Origin: Puia dinghuensis
GTDB taxonomy: Bacteria > Bacteroidota > Bacteroidia > Chitinophagales > Chitinophagaceae
Length of the DNA stretch: 64,000 nt
Direction of reading: 5' to 3'
Assembly: GCF_014642875.1 (NCBI RefSeq)
Contig: NZ_BMJC01000008.1
Span: 1 to 64,000 of the forward strand
How positions within the stretch are numbered: the stretch's first letter is position 1; each line of letters starts with the position of its first letter. The notes beneath the pieces are model-generated. The model made no database searches and had not been told where the DNA came from. It worked only from the letters and a program-made list of their open reading frames with translations. Both the position numbers and the translations under genes were made by a program. Shown piece by piece: positions 52,674 through 60,487 of the stretch.

Positions 52674-53603
52674 ATGCACAAATTTGTTGGAGCGACAGTC
52701 AGGGGGCGGGGAATTGCAGCGTGGCTTTCAGGGAGTGGGATCGCGGCCATCAGACGGGGGGGGATTGTCGTAGCAGCGATCGTCGTCTGCGGGATACTCA
52801 TCGGTGGCATAACGGCTTGCCGCAGCACAAAAAAGATCAGGAAGGCGTTGGTGACGTCGACGACTGCCCGCAAGGATACGACGGGTGAAGCCGCGCGGGC
52901 CGCTACCGCACCACCGCGCGACGCTCATGCCGACTCTATGGAGGTGATCCGCCAGGCACTCGCCGGTCTGAACAGCAACCATATCGACTTTGCCACCTTT
53001 TCAGGCCACATGCACGTGCACTACCAGGGCAGCGACGGCAAGGATTATGAGTTCAACGCCGTCATCCGCATAAGGAAAGACAGCATGATCTGGATGTCCA
53101 TCAATGCTACGCTTGGCATCGAGGCCTTCCGCCTGCTGATCACCCGGGACAGCGTGAAGATCCTCGACAAGCTGAAGAAGACGGTGAGGCTGCGAAGCGT
53201 GAGCTATCTCCAGGAGCAGGTACACCTGCCGGTGGATTACCAGACGCTGCAGGACATGTTGATGGGCAATCCCCTCTTCCTGGATACGGCGCATATCCTT
53301 TACTATCGGACGGAGAAGAAGGGGATCACGCTGTTTTCGGTGGGCACGCTTTTCACCCATCTGCTGACGCTGAACAATGACTATACGCTGCAACACAGCA
53401 AAGTGGACGATACGGACCCGCTAAGCGTCCGGACGGGGGATTTCACCTATGGAGATTATGATAACTCGCGTTTTTCCACCTACCGCAAGATCTCGGTAGC
53501 CGAACGGTCGAAGGTGGATATCGAGATGAGTTTCAAGCAATACAAGTTTAACGAACCTTTAAGCTATTCTTTTTCGATCCCGAAAAATTATAAACGGAGA
53601 TAA
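52674..53603 (+). CDS. DUF4292 lipoprotein
   Basis: 309 residues. An unusually long N-terminus rich in Gly/Arg precedes the hydrophobic segment (GGIVVAAIVVCGILIGG) and a lipobox ending in ITAC. The mature part begins with a Lys/Arg/Ala-rich linker and then the DUF4292 domain, resembling the LolA/LolB-like fold: FATFSGHMHVHYQGSDGK, IRIRKDSMIWMSINATLGIE, RLLITRDSVKILDKLKK. Members occur across Bacteroidota next to envelope genes and are thought to bind lipids or outer-membrane clients. It lies 3 bases behind dut and 72 bases before the EnvC-like gene, on the same strand. Confidence 0.82.
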   Translation: MHKFVGATVRGRGIAAWLSGSGIAAIRRGGIVVAAIVVCGILIGGITACRSTKKIRKALVTSTTARKDTTGEAARAATAPPRDAHADSMEVIRQALAGLNSNHIDFATFSGHMHVHYQGSDGKDYEFNAVIRIRKDSMIWMSINATLGIEAFRLLITRDSVKILDKLKKTVRLRSVSYLQEQVHLPVDYQTLQDMLMGNPLFLDTAHILYYRTEKKGITLFSVGTLFTHLLTLNNDYTLQHSKVDDTDPLSVRTGDFTYGDYDNSRFSTYRKISVAERSKVDIEMSFKQYKFNEPLSYSFSIPKNYKRR

Positions 53604-53675
53604 GCGTTATGGATGCGGCAGGAGCTCCGCTCCCGCCGCATCCGGCTTTCACGGAAAATCCATAAATTGAGGGAT

Positions 53676-54977
53676 ATGCGGAAAAAACTCCTTGTTGCAA
53701 CGTTGTTTGCGCTGGCCATCGGCCCGCTCGCTGCCCAGCAGCCGACGCAAAGTCGCGCCGATCTCGAAAAAGAGCGGGCGGCCATCCAGAAAGAGATAGA
53801 GGATGTAAGGCGGTCGCTCGACGAGACGCATACCCACAAGCGGGAGACCCTGGGGCAGCTGGCCCTGTTGCAACGCCGCCTCCACCTGCGCGAGTCCGCC
53901 ATCCGCAATATTAACCAGCAGCTGGATGTGGTACAGGGCGACATGAACGAGTCGTGGCGCGAGATACTGAAGCTGCGGGCCGAACTGGACACCCTCCGCA
54001 GCCAGTATGCACAAAGCATCGTCTTCGCCTACAAGAACCGCAGCAGTTATGACTTCCTGAATTTTATCTTTTCCGCAACGACCTTCAACGACGCGCTGCG
54101 CCGCATTCAATACCTTAAGTCCTACCGCGCCTACCGCGAAGAGCGGGCCGAAAATATCCGCCGCACGCAGGAGCTGCTCCAAAGCAAGATCGACGGGCTG
54201 AAGGTGACCCGCCAGGAGAAGGAAGAGGTGCTGAAAAAGCAAAGCAGGGAGCGGGCGATCCTCGAGGACGAAAAGAAGGAAAAGGACGCAGTAGTGAACA
54301 AGCTGCAATCCCAGGAGAAAGAGCTGAAGAAGCAGATGGCCGCCAAACAACGGCAGGACGCTAAGCTCACCGCGGCCATCAATGCCGCTATCCGCCGTGC
54401 GACGGCCGCGGCCATGAAAGAGGCCGCAAAAAGGAATGCCGAGGCAAAGGCTGCTGCCGATAAAGCTGCTGCTGCTAAGGCAAGCCGCCCCGATAACAGC
54501 AGTGAGGCCGACGTGACCCCGGCCACGCTGAATACGGTGAAGTCTCCGGCCAAGACGGTGTTCTCCAGCGAAGAGGACATGCACCTGACGGGTGACTTCG
54601 AGATCAACAGGGGACGATTACCCTGGCCGGTATCCGGGACGATCTCCATGTCGTTTGGCCGCCATGAATACATCAAGGGCATCTGGCATGACAATGCGGG
54701 CATCACGATCGACGTTACGTCGGGCGCCGCGGTAAAAGCCGTTTTCAAAGGCGAAGTGCAGAGTGTGTTCAGCGTGGGCGATGTGAATGCGGTGATGATC
54801 CGTCACGGGAAATACTTTACCACGTATAGTAATCTCTCCACCGTTTCGGTCTCGAAGGGCGAACAGGTGAACACCGGTCAGATCCTCGGCCGGGTGGGCG
54901 ATGTGGGGCAGCTGGAGTTTGTGCTTTCCAATGAGAAGGGGACCAACCTCGATCCGGAGCGGTGGTTGAAGCGGTAG
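53676..54977 (+). CDS. EnvC-like murein hydrolase activator with degenerate LytM (M23) domain
   Basis: 433 residues with a signal peptide (cut near IGPLAAQQPTQ). A long coiled coil follows (about residues 25-275; SRADLEKERAAIQKEIEDV through QSQEKELKKQM), then an Ala/Lys-rich linker and a C-terminal LytM fold (about 310-433). The zinc ligands of active M23 peptidases are missing. The H-x-G-x-D position reads NAGITID. The middle His of the YxHL box is Asn (TYSNLSTV). The HxH pair is QLE. This pattern is that of EnvC/NlpD-type proteins, which activate amidases in place of cutting peptidoglycan themselves. The ATG at 53676 gives the signal peptide; the longer frame to 53613 does not. Confidence 0.9.
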   Translation: MRKKLLVATLFALAIGPLAAQQPTQSRADLEKERAAIQKEIEDVRRSLDETHTHKRETLGQLALLQRRLHLRESAIRNINQQLDVVQGDMNESWREILKLRAELDTLRSQYAQSIVFAYKNRSSYDFLNFIFSATTFNDALRRIQYLKSYRAYREERAENIRRTQELLQSKIDGLKVTRQEKEEVLKKQSRERAILEDEKKEKDAVVNKLQSQEKELKKQMAAKQRQDAKLTAAINAAIRRATAAAMKEAAKRNAEAKAAADKAAAAKASRPDNSSEADVTPATLNTVKSPAKTVFSSEEDMHLTGDFEINRGRLPWPVSGTISMSFGRHEYIKGIWHDNAGITIDVTSGAAVKAVFKGEVQSVFSVGDVNAVMIRHGKYFTTYSNLSTVSVSKGEQVNTGQILGRVGDVGQLEFVLSNEKGTNLDPERWLKR

Positions 54978-55015
54978 CCGGAGCGCGCCAGGGATCGGCG
55001 GGAAAGCCCGGAGCC

Positions 55016-55083
55016 CATCCGAGCGATAGCGAAGGATGCGACCGAGGAGACGCGTGGCGAAGCAGCGTCGACGAAGGTCTGCG
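55016..55083 (+). repeat. Two-hairpin structured intergenic element, copy B
   Basis: Hairpin 1: stem CATCC (55016-55020) / GGATG (55034-55038) around the 13-base loop gagcgatagcgaa. Linker cgaccgagga (55039-55048). Hairpin 2: stem GACGC (55049-55053) / GCGTC (55065-55069) around loop gtggcgaagca. Then gacgaaggtct. It matches copy A at 51602 in loop, linker and tail, but not in stems. It lies between the EnvC-like gene and the convergent bshA. Confidence 0.65.
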
Positions 55084-55129
55084 AGGGCGAGGACTTGGAC
55101 AGAGAGCCCGGTCCGAAGGAGGCGCCCTC

Positions 55130-56257
55130 TTATGCCAGCGTCAAAAAGCGGTTATACAGCGCTTCATATTGCGGGACGATGCGGTGAATATCAAAATTTT
55201 TCGCGTGAGCGGTAGCGTTGGCTTTGAAGCGTTTGAGGATGTCGTCATTCTCCAGGATGCGGATGGCGTGTTCGCTCATGCTGTGGATGTCGCCGACATC
55301 ATCAAGATACCCGGTCTCCCCCTGGATGGCGATCTCCGGCAGTCCCCCTGCATTGGTCGAGACGACGGGGACGCCTGCCGCCATGGCTTCGAGCGCGGCT
55401 AATCCAAAACTTTCATATTCGGAGGTGAGCAGGAAGAGATCGGCTACGGCGAGTATTTCTTCCATCTGGTCTTGTTTGCCGACGAAACGTACGTCGTCGA
55501 AGATGTCGAGTTCGCGGCAAAGGCTTTCCGCGCCGGAGCGTTCGGGCCCGTCACCGACGAATAGTAATTTGCTGGGTATTTTCTTGTGGACGATCTCGAA
55601 GATGCGGACAATGTCCTGGACACGCTTCACTTTGCGGAAGTTGGAGGCGTGCATCAGGATGCGTTCGCCATTGGGGGCGATGACGCGGCGGAAGGCGTCG
55701 ATGGGTTTGCGGTGAAACCGATGGGTGTCGACAAAGTTGTGGATCACCCTTATCTCCTTTTCGATAGCGAACGACCTGAAGGTCTCATCACGCAGGTTTT
55801 GTGAAACGGCGGTGATGGCGTCGCTCTGGTTGATGGAGAAGGCGACGACGGGGGCAAAGGTCTTGTCCCGGCCGACGAGCGTGATATCGGTACCATGCAA
55901 GGTGGTGATCACCGGTATATAGCGGCCCTGGGCCTCGACGATCTTCTTCGCCAGATAAGCGGCGGAGGCATGGGGGATGGCATAGTGAACATGCAGCAGA
56001 TCGAGCTGGTGGTTGTTGATGACATCGACCATGGCGCTGGACAGGGCCGTTTCGTATGGGGGATAGTCGAAAAGCGGATAGGTGGTGACGCGTACTTCGT
56101 GATAGAAGATGTTCGCGTTGAACTCGTTAAGCCGCACCGGTTGCTGATAGGTGATAAAATGCACCTGGTGGCCCTTGTCGGCCAGGGCTTTTCCTAGTTC
56201 GGTAGCGAGTACGCCGCTGCCGCCAAAAGTGGGGTAACAGACAATTCCTATGCGCAT
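55130..56257 (-). CDS. bshA: N-acetyl-alpha-D-glucosaminyl L-malate synthase
   Basis: 375 residues, GT4 glycosyltransferase that joins UDP-GlcNAc and malate, the first step of bacillithiol synthesis. It starts at 56257 (MRIGIVCYPTFGGSGV); the frame runs on to 56413 without family likeness. Diagnostic pieces are GGSGVLATELGKALADKGH, LLHVHYAIPHASAAYLA, VITTLHGTDITLVG, LMHASNFRKVKRV, LLFVGDGPERSG and LLTSEYESFGLAALEAMAAG (the GT4 E-x7-E signature). Length matches BshA (375-380). The presence of bacillithiol fits Bacteroidota. BshB and BshC are not in the window. Confidence 0.95.
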   Translation of the reverse strand: MRIGIVCYPTFGGSGVLATELGKALADKGHQVHFITYQQPVRLNEFNANIFYHEVRVTTYPLFDYPPYETALSSAMVDVINNHQLDLLHVHYAIPHASAAYLAKKIVEAQGRYIPVITTLHGTDITLVGRDKTFAPVVAFSINQSDAITAVSQNLRDETFRSFAIEKEIRVIHNFVDTHRFHRKPIDAFRRVIAPNGERILMHASNFRKVKRVQDIVRIFEIVHKKIPSKLLFVGDGPERSGAESLCRELDIFDDVRFVGKQDQMEEILAVADLFLLTSEYESFGLAALEAMAAGVPVVSTNAGGLPEIAIQGETGYLDDVGDIHSMSEHAIRILENDDILKRFKANATAHAKNFDIHRIVPQYEALYNRFLTLA

Positions 56258-56415
56258 GGTTTTGCCATTTGAGGTTTGCGGTTGCAAGGTAAAGCAATTT
56301 GCCTGCGCCGCGGGATTTATGTGACTTTCGGTGATGCCGATGTGGGCAGCGGCGAAAGTTGATAAGGGATACGAGGCGAAAGGAAAAAGCCCTACCTTAG
56401 GCGAAATTAACATAG

Positions 56416-57855
56416 ATGGACCTTAAATTGTTGAGTCGCAGTTTACTAATCTTTTTCTTGGTGGGGTTGGCCGCAGCGGTGCGAGGTTTTGGCCAGACGG
56501 GGCATTCGCGGACTTTCGATGTGGCAGAGGATTCGGCACTGATCCGCCGGTTGGCTGACACGATACTCACCGATGGCAAGACGTATGGGAACCTGCGGAT
56601 GTTGACCAAGATAGTAGGCGCGCGGCTCTCGGGGAGTGCCGGTTTCTATAAAGGCGAGCAATGGGGGCAGAGGGCTTTGGAGGATGCACTGGCCGGCAAG
56701 GTGTGGTTGCAGGAATGTATGGTGCCGCATTGGGTGCGGGGCGGCAAGGACTCGGCGATGTGGTCAGTGGGGGCAGTGAATGGTGTCCGGAGTGGAAAGC
56801 TCGAGGTGCTCGCGCTGGGTAATTCGGTGGGTACGGGACCTGCCGGTATTCAGGCGCCAGTGCTGCTGATCCATGACTTCGACGAGTTGGAGCGGCGGAA
56901 GAATGAGGTGAAGGGGAGGATCGTTTTCTATAACTATAAATTTAATCCGCTGTTTGTCGAGACCTTCCGGGCTTATGGGGACGCAGTGCGCTATCGCGTG
57001 ATGGGCCCCAGCCAGGCCGCTAAGTATGGGGCGCTGGCGGTGCTGGTGCGGAGCATGAGCTCTTCAGTCGATAATAACCCGCATACGGGGGCGCTGATCT
57101 ATAATGATTCTTTTCCGAAGATCCCCGCGGCGGCGGTGGGTCTGCAGGATGCTGACCGGCTGGCGCAGGTGGCAGACGAGCGGCATCCGGGCGGTGGGTC
57201 TGTGCGGGTGTACCTGCGCACCAACGCGCAGATGTTACCCGACACGCTGGCGCATAATGTTATCGGTGAGTTGCGCGGATCGGAATTCCCCGACGAGTAT
57301 ATAACAGTCGGCGGCCACCTCGACTCGTGGGACCCGGCGGAAGGGGCGCAGGATGACGGCGCAGGTTGTGTGCAGTCGATAGAGGTGTTGCGGGCGTTGA
57401 AAGCCATCGGCTATAAGCCGCGGCACACGATCCGTGTGGTGCTGTTCGCTAACGAAGAGAACGGCGGCCGCGGTGGCCGTGCCTATGCGGAGACGGCCAA
57501 GGCGAAGGGCGAGAAACACATCCTCGGGCTGGAGAGTGACAATGGTGGATTTACGCCGCGGGCCTTCACCCTATCGCTGAGCGAAGAAAAGCTGGCGGCG
57601 ATCCGGCCCTGGCTGCAGCTGCTTACGCCCTATGGGGTGTACGAATTTGTGAAGGGTGGCGGCGGCAGCGATGTGAGCCCACTTGGGCCGCAGTTGGGGG
57701 CCGTGGTAGGTGAGCTGCGACCGGACTCCCAGCGCTATTTCGATTATCACCATTCACGAGGGGATGTGCTGGAGAATGTGAACAAGCGGGAGCTGGAGCT
57801 GGGCGCAGTGAATATGGCTGCGCTGATCTATCTTGTAGACAAATATGGGTTATGA
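56416..57855 (+). CDS. Secreted M28-family metallopeptidase
   Basis: 479 residues with a signal peptide (LLIFFLVGLAAAVRGFG, cut near FGQTGH). A PA-like insert domain (IQAPVLLIHDFDELERRKNEV) precedes the M28 catalytic core. Zinc ligands and catalytic residues are visible: His and Asp in GGHLDSWDPAEGAQDDGAG, the Glu pair in ANEENGGRGG, Asp in GLESDNGG and the last His in YFDYHHSRGD. These are aminopeptidases or carboxypeptidases acting on peptides outside the cytoplasm. The stop overlaps the next start by 4 bases (ATGA), so the following small protein is translated with it. Confidence 0.93.
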   Translation: MDLKLLSRSLLIFFLVGLAAAVRGFGQTGHSRTFDVAEDSALIRRLADTILTDGKTYGNLRMLTKIVGARLSGSAGFYKGEQWGQRALEDALAGKVWLQECMVPHWVRGGKDSAMWSVGAVNGVRSGKLEVLALGNSVGTGPAGIQAPVLLIHDFDELERRKNEVKGRIVFYNYKFNPLFVETFRAYGDAVRYRVMGPSQAAKYGALAVLVRSMSSSVDNNPHTGALIYNDSFPKIPAAAVGLQDADRLAQVADERHPGGGSVRVYLRTNAQMLPDTLAHNVIGELRGSEFPDEYITVGGHLDSWDPAEGAQDDGAGCVQSIEVLRALKAIGYKPRHTIRVVLFANEENGGRGGRAYAETAKAKGEKHILGLESDNGGFTPRAFTLSLSEEKLAAIRPWLQLLTPYGVYEFVKGGGGSDVSPLGPQLGAVVGELRPDSQRYFDYHHSRGDVLENVNKRELELGAVNMAALIYLVDKYGL

Positions 57856-58211
57856 AAAATATCCTGGGCATCACGATAGCGGTGATCGTGCTGGCAGTGG
57901 CGATCTGGTTCTATTTCCGGTATGAGCGGCCCTTTGGCGAAGGGGTGAAAGCGGGGACGCTCAACTATGTCGTTTATAAAGGCTATATCTGGAAGACGTA
58001 TGAGGGGGAGGTGATCCTGGCGGGGTTCCAGAATAAGCCGTCCCTGCAAAGCAATGAATTTACGTTCAGTATCGACAACGATGCCGTGGCAAAGCGCCTC
58101 GAGCTGGCCAGCGGCAAAGAAGTACAGCTGCACTACCACGAGTACCTCGGCGCCCTGCCATGGAGGGGATATAGCAAGTTTGTGGTGGATAGTATAGTGT
58201 CTATCCGTTAG
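57852..58211 (+). CDS. Small membrane-anchored protein, function unknown
   Basis: 119 residues: an N-terminal helix (ILGITIAVIVLAVAIWFYF) as signal anchor, then a compact beta-rich domain of about 95 residues with VVYKGYIWKTYEGEVILAG and KEVQLHYHEYLGALPWRG. Homologues of this size occur in Bacteroidota, where some carry the misleading label '6-phosphogluconate dehydrogenase'; it has no dehydrogenase fold. Translation is coupled to the M28 peptidase by the ATGA overlap, which suggests a working link such as a membrane partner. Its 3' end overlaps the methyltransferase gene by 4 bases in opposite direction. Confidence 0.8.
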   Translation: MKNILGITIAVIVLAVAIWFYFRYERPFGEGVKAGTLNYVVYKGYIWKTYEGEVILAGFQNKPSLQSNEFTFSIDNDAVAKRLELASGKEVQLHYHEYLGALPWRGYSKFVVDSIVSIR

Positions 58212-59116
58212 GCCAGGAGGGCGAAGATGGCGGGTTGCTTGTGGAGATCGGGGAGGGCGGGGGGCGCCGGGGCGGAGGTGTCGGGGACGGTGGGCGCCTG
58301 GGCTGTGGGGCCTGGAGCTGCGGGGGTGCTGTGGACGGCAGGGGACGTGGGGGTGGTGGAGGCGGCTGGGGTGAGGGATTGGGACGCGGCGCCGGCCGGT
58401 GATGGGGGCTGGTTGGTTGCGGCGGCGGCCTTGGGCAGCTTGCGCCATTCGGCGATGGGGAGAGTGCGGATGTATTCGGTGGGGCCGGTGAGGTTGGCGG
58501 CTATGCAAAGCCGGGTGGTGGGGCGGCAGGTGGCTAGGATGGCGTCAAGCAGTTGATTGTTACGATAGGGGGTTTCGATGAAGAGCATGGTGCAATGCAG
58601 ACGTTGGGACTCGGCTTCGAGATCGCGCAGAGCCTTGGCGCGGCCGGCATTGTCGACGGGCAGATAACCGGCAAAACGGAACTGCTGACCGTTGAGGCCG
58701 CTGGCCATCAGCGCGAGTAAGATAGAGCTTGGGCCGACAAGGGGGCGCACGCTGGCGCCTGCCTGGTGAGCGGCTTCGGTGAGTATCTGGCCCGGATCGG
58801 CAATACCCGGACATCCGGCTTCACTAATGAGACCGATGGTGCGGCCCTCGGCGAGTTTCTGGCGGAAGATGACCTTTACTTCTTCCTCCGCCTTGTGGAT
58901 GGGATACCACTCATAGTTGTCAATGATCATGTCTTTCCATAATGCCTTGAGATACCGGCGGGCGCTGCGTTCGTTCTCCACGAAGAAGACAGTACATTGT
59001 TTCACCGCATCCAGGATATAGGGCGGGAGAGGAGCGGTGACTTGCTCTTCAAGCCAGCAGGGGATGAGATAGAGGGTGGCGGCTTGCTGCCCGGCGCCTG
59101 CGTTGGTATTGGTCAT
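58208..59116 (-). CDS. RsmI-like SAM-dependent methyltransferase with a Pro/Ala/Thr-rich insertion
   Basis: 302 residues, tetrapyrrole-methylase fold of the RsmI family (2'-O-methylation of 16S rRNA C1402 in the E. coli member). The core reads TLYLIPCWLEEQV, VENERSARRYLKAL, GLISEAGCPGIADPGQIL, RPLVGPSSILLALMASGL, FAGYLPVD, LFIETPYRNNQLL and CIAANLTGPTEYIRTL. At residue 228 the conserved end (..EWRKLP) is interrupted by about 59 residues of Pro, Ala, Ser and Thr (58256-58432), after which the normal end DLHKQPAIFALLA resumes. The family is normally about 235 residues. It is co-oriented with, and 11 bases behind, the HTH/phosphoribosyltransferase gene. The rRNA target is inferred from the family; this lineage may also hold a second copy. 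Confidence 0.88.
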   Translation of the reverse strand: MTNTNAGAGQQAATLYLIPCWLEEQVTAPLPPYILDAVKQCTVFFVENERSARRYLKALWKDMIIDNYEWYPIHKAEEEVKVIFRQKLAEGRTIGLISEAGCPGIADPGQILTEAAHQAGASVRPLVGPSSILLALMASGLNGQQFRFAGYLPVDNAGRAKALRDLEAESQRLHCTMLFIETPYRNNQLLDAILATCRPTTRLCIAANLTGPTEYIRTLPIAEWRKLPKAAAATNQPPSPAGAASQSLTPAASTTPTSPAVHSTPAAPGPTAQAPTVPDTSAPAPPALPDLHKQPAIFALLA

Positions 59117-59127
59117 TGGCGAATAGT

Positions 59128-60117
59128 TTAAATGTCCGTAATTACGTCAAAGCCTTTAAAGCTGCCGACGACGGCGAGCCCGGTTATTTTTTCGGCGACG
59201 TTTTTGGTCCGCATTTTGGCGGCTATCTGGTTTAGCGTAGACCCCGACCCGACCGCATCGTCGATCAGCACCACATGCCGGAACGATCGTCTATCCGTCA
59301 CCGCAAAGGTATTATCTGCGTTGCGTATCCGCTCGTCCAGTTTGGACAACGATTTTTGCGGAACGGGGATGATACCACTGATCTTTTTGATCTCGGCGAC
59401 GGGCAGCGCGATATTGAGTTGCGCCTGGATCACCTTCATCAGCTGCACTTCCCGCCGGATGGTGGGCGGAACGAAGCCAACGGCATCCGCGTCATGGGTG
59501 CGGACAAAGTTCTTTATTCTTTCGCCAATGCTGTCCATCATCAGCCGCATGAGGAATTTGTTCTGGCCTTGTTTGGCGTAGTGGATTAGGGTACCGAGAC
59601 GGGTCTTTCCAAAGCGTTCGATGGCGTAGAAATCGAGATAGTACAATCCATCCAGCCATATTTTGTCGTAGCCTTTTGTGTTCTTTAGTTTTTCCATGCC
59701 ATTGATCATGCCGTCGTCGTCATAATAAGAGGCATACTTCTTTTTGGTGTCGAGAAATTCATTTAGGGTCTTTTGGACCGGTAGTTTCCGCTGGCGGCAC
59801 CAGTAAGCAAAGGCGTCGATTCCTTCGAGAAGATTGCCGGTTTCGGTGACGGCTGAGAAGTTATGGGTTAGAAACTCGTTCTCGTTGTCGGGGAGTTGAT
59901 AGGGGATGGGGGCTTCCTCCACCTGATTGGGATCAGAAATGTACCGGTAGACGGTCTTGGGCGGACTGCCCAGTCGCTGGAGCCGGTTTTCATCGCGAAG
60001 CCGGTTGATGGCGATGTGGACCATCTGTTTGGAGATGCCCAGGTGGTCGACGATCTCTTTGACAGTCAACTCATTGGACTCTTGGAAGAGTTGGAGTATT
60101 TTGTCGTGTGCGGTCAT
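59128..60117 (-). CDS. Winged-helix regulator fused to a type I phosphoribosyltransferase domain
   Basis: 329 residues. The N-terminus is a DeoR/MarR-like winged helix (HDKILQLFQESNELTVKEIV, then ISKQMVHIAINRLRDENRLQ, residues 4-50). The C-terminal half ends in a phosphoribosyltransferase domain with the PRPP loop VVLIDDAVGSGST (282-294), where the acidic pair and GSGST match the family signature. A middle alpha-helical part (about 70-230) is not recognised. A DNA-binding domain joined to a PRPP site suggests a regulator whose binding depends on PRPP or a nucleotide, as PurR does in Bacillus, though the domain order and the middle region differ. Two dyads in its promoter suggest autoregulation. 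It heads a two-gene unit with the RsmI-like gene. Confidence 0.8.
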   Translation of the reverse strand: MTAHDKILQLFQESNELTVKEIVDHLGISKQMVHIAINRLRDENRLQRLGSPPKTVYRYISDPNQVEEAPIPYQLPDNENEFLTHNFSAVTETGNLLEGIDAFAYWCRQRKLPVQKTLNEFLDTKKKYASYYDDDGMINGMEKLKNTKGYDKIWLDGLYYLDFYAIERFGKTRLGTLIHYAKQGQNKFLMRLMMDSIGERIKNFVRTHDADAVGFVPPTIRREVQLMKVIQAQLNIALPVAEIKKISGIIPVPQKSLSKLDERIRNADNTFAVTDRRSFRHVVLIDDAVGSGSTLNQIAAKMRTKNVAEKITGLAVVGSFKGFDVITDI

Positions 60118-60124
60118 TTGACTC

Positions 60125-60142
60125 TTGACTATGGATAGTCAA
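60125..60142. promoter_or_regulatory. Operator-like dyad 1 at the regulator's promoter
   Basis: TTGACTAT (60125-60132) and ATAGTCAA (60135-60142) form a perfect 8-bp inverted repeat around GG. It begins 8 bases before the start codon and overlaps the -7 box by 3 bases. The core ACTAT-N2-ATAGT occurs again at 60185. Confidence 0.6.
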
Positions 60143-60147
60143 AGATA
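60140..60147 (-). promoter_or_regulatory. Candidate -7 box (TATCTTTG) of the HTH/phosphoribosyltransferase gene
   Basis: On the minus strand 60147-60140 reads TATCTTTG, a full TAnnTTTG match. Predicted start about 20 bases before the ATG at 60117, inside dyad 1. The -33 region has no clear TTG. Confidence 0.5.
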
Positions 60148-60184
60148 GCGTATTTTGCCGGGAATTTTAGATATTTTACTATTT

Positions 60185-60196
60185 ACTATCAATAGT
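60185..60196. promoter_or_regulatory. Operator-like dyad 2
   Basis: ACTAT (60185-60189), CA, ATAGT (60192-60196): the same core as dyad 1. The centres are 57 bases apart, roughly 5.4 turns of the helix. It lies upstream of the -7 box. Confidence 0.5.
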
Positions 60197-60229
60197 CTAA
60201 TATGTATGCAGAAGGATGAAACACTGGCT

Positions 60230-60487
60230 GTGGGCGAGGCGGTGCGGGGGCGGCGATGACGGGCTACCGGGCTACCGGGAGCAAGAGGGCGGGCCCGGGG
60301 GAGCGTGGTTGCGGCAAACCGGAGTTGAGCGGTGCGGGTTGGTGCGCGGCGGAGCAAGAGGGCGGGCCCAGACGGCGCGTGGTTGCGGCGGAGCAGGGTG
60401 CGGGCTGGAGAGACTGCGGGGCCCGGCGGCGGGAGGCGGGGGTAGACTGTGGCAGCGCGGGAGTCTGGGTTTGGGCAGGGTGCGGGC
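60230..60487. repeat. G-rich low-complexity stretch with a 73-base direct repeat
   Basis: Strongly G-biased on the plus strand and far richer in GC than the genes around it. The 18-mer gagcaagagggcgggccc occurs at 60279-60296 and 60352-60369, and gcgtggttgcggc at 60303-60315 and 60377-60389, so a unit of 73-74 bases is partly duplicated. A tandem gggctacc pair is at 60261-60276. Open frames across it have no coding features. It separates the regulator's promoter from the stop of the EI24 gene. Confidence 0.6.
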
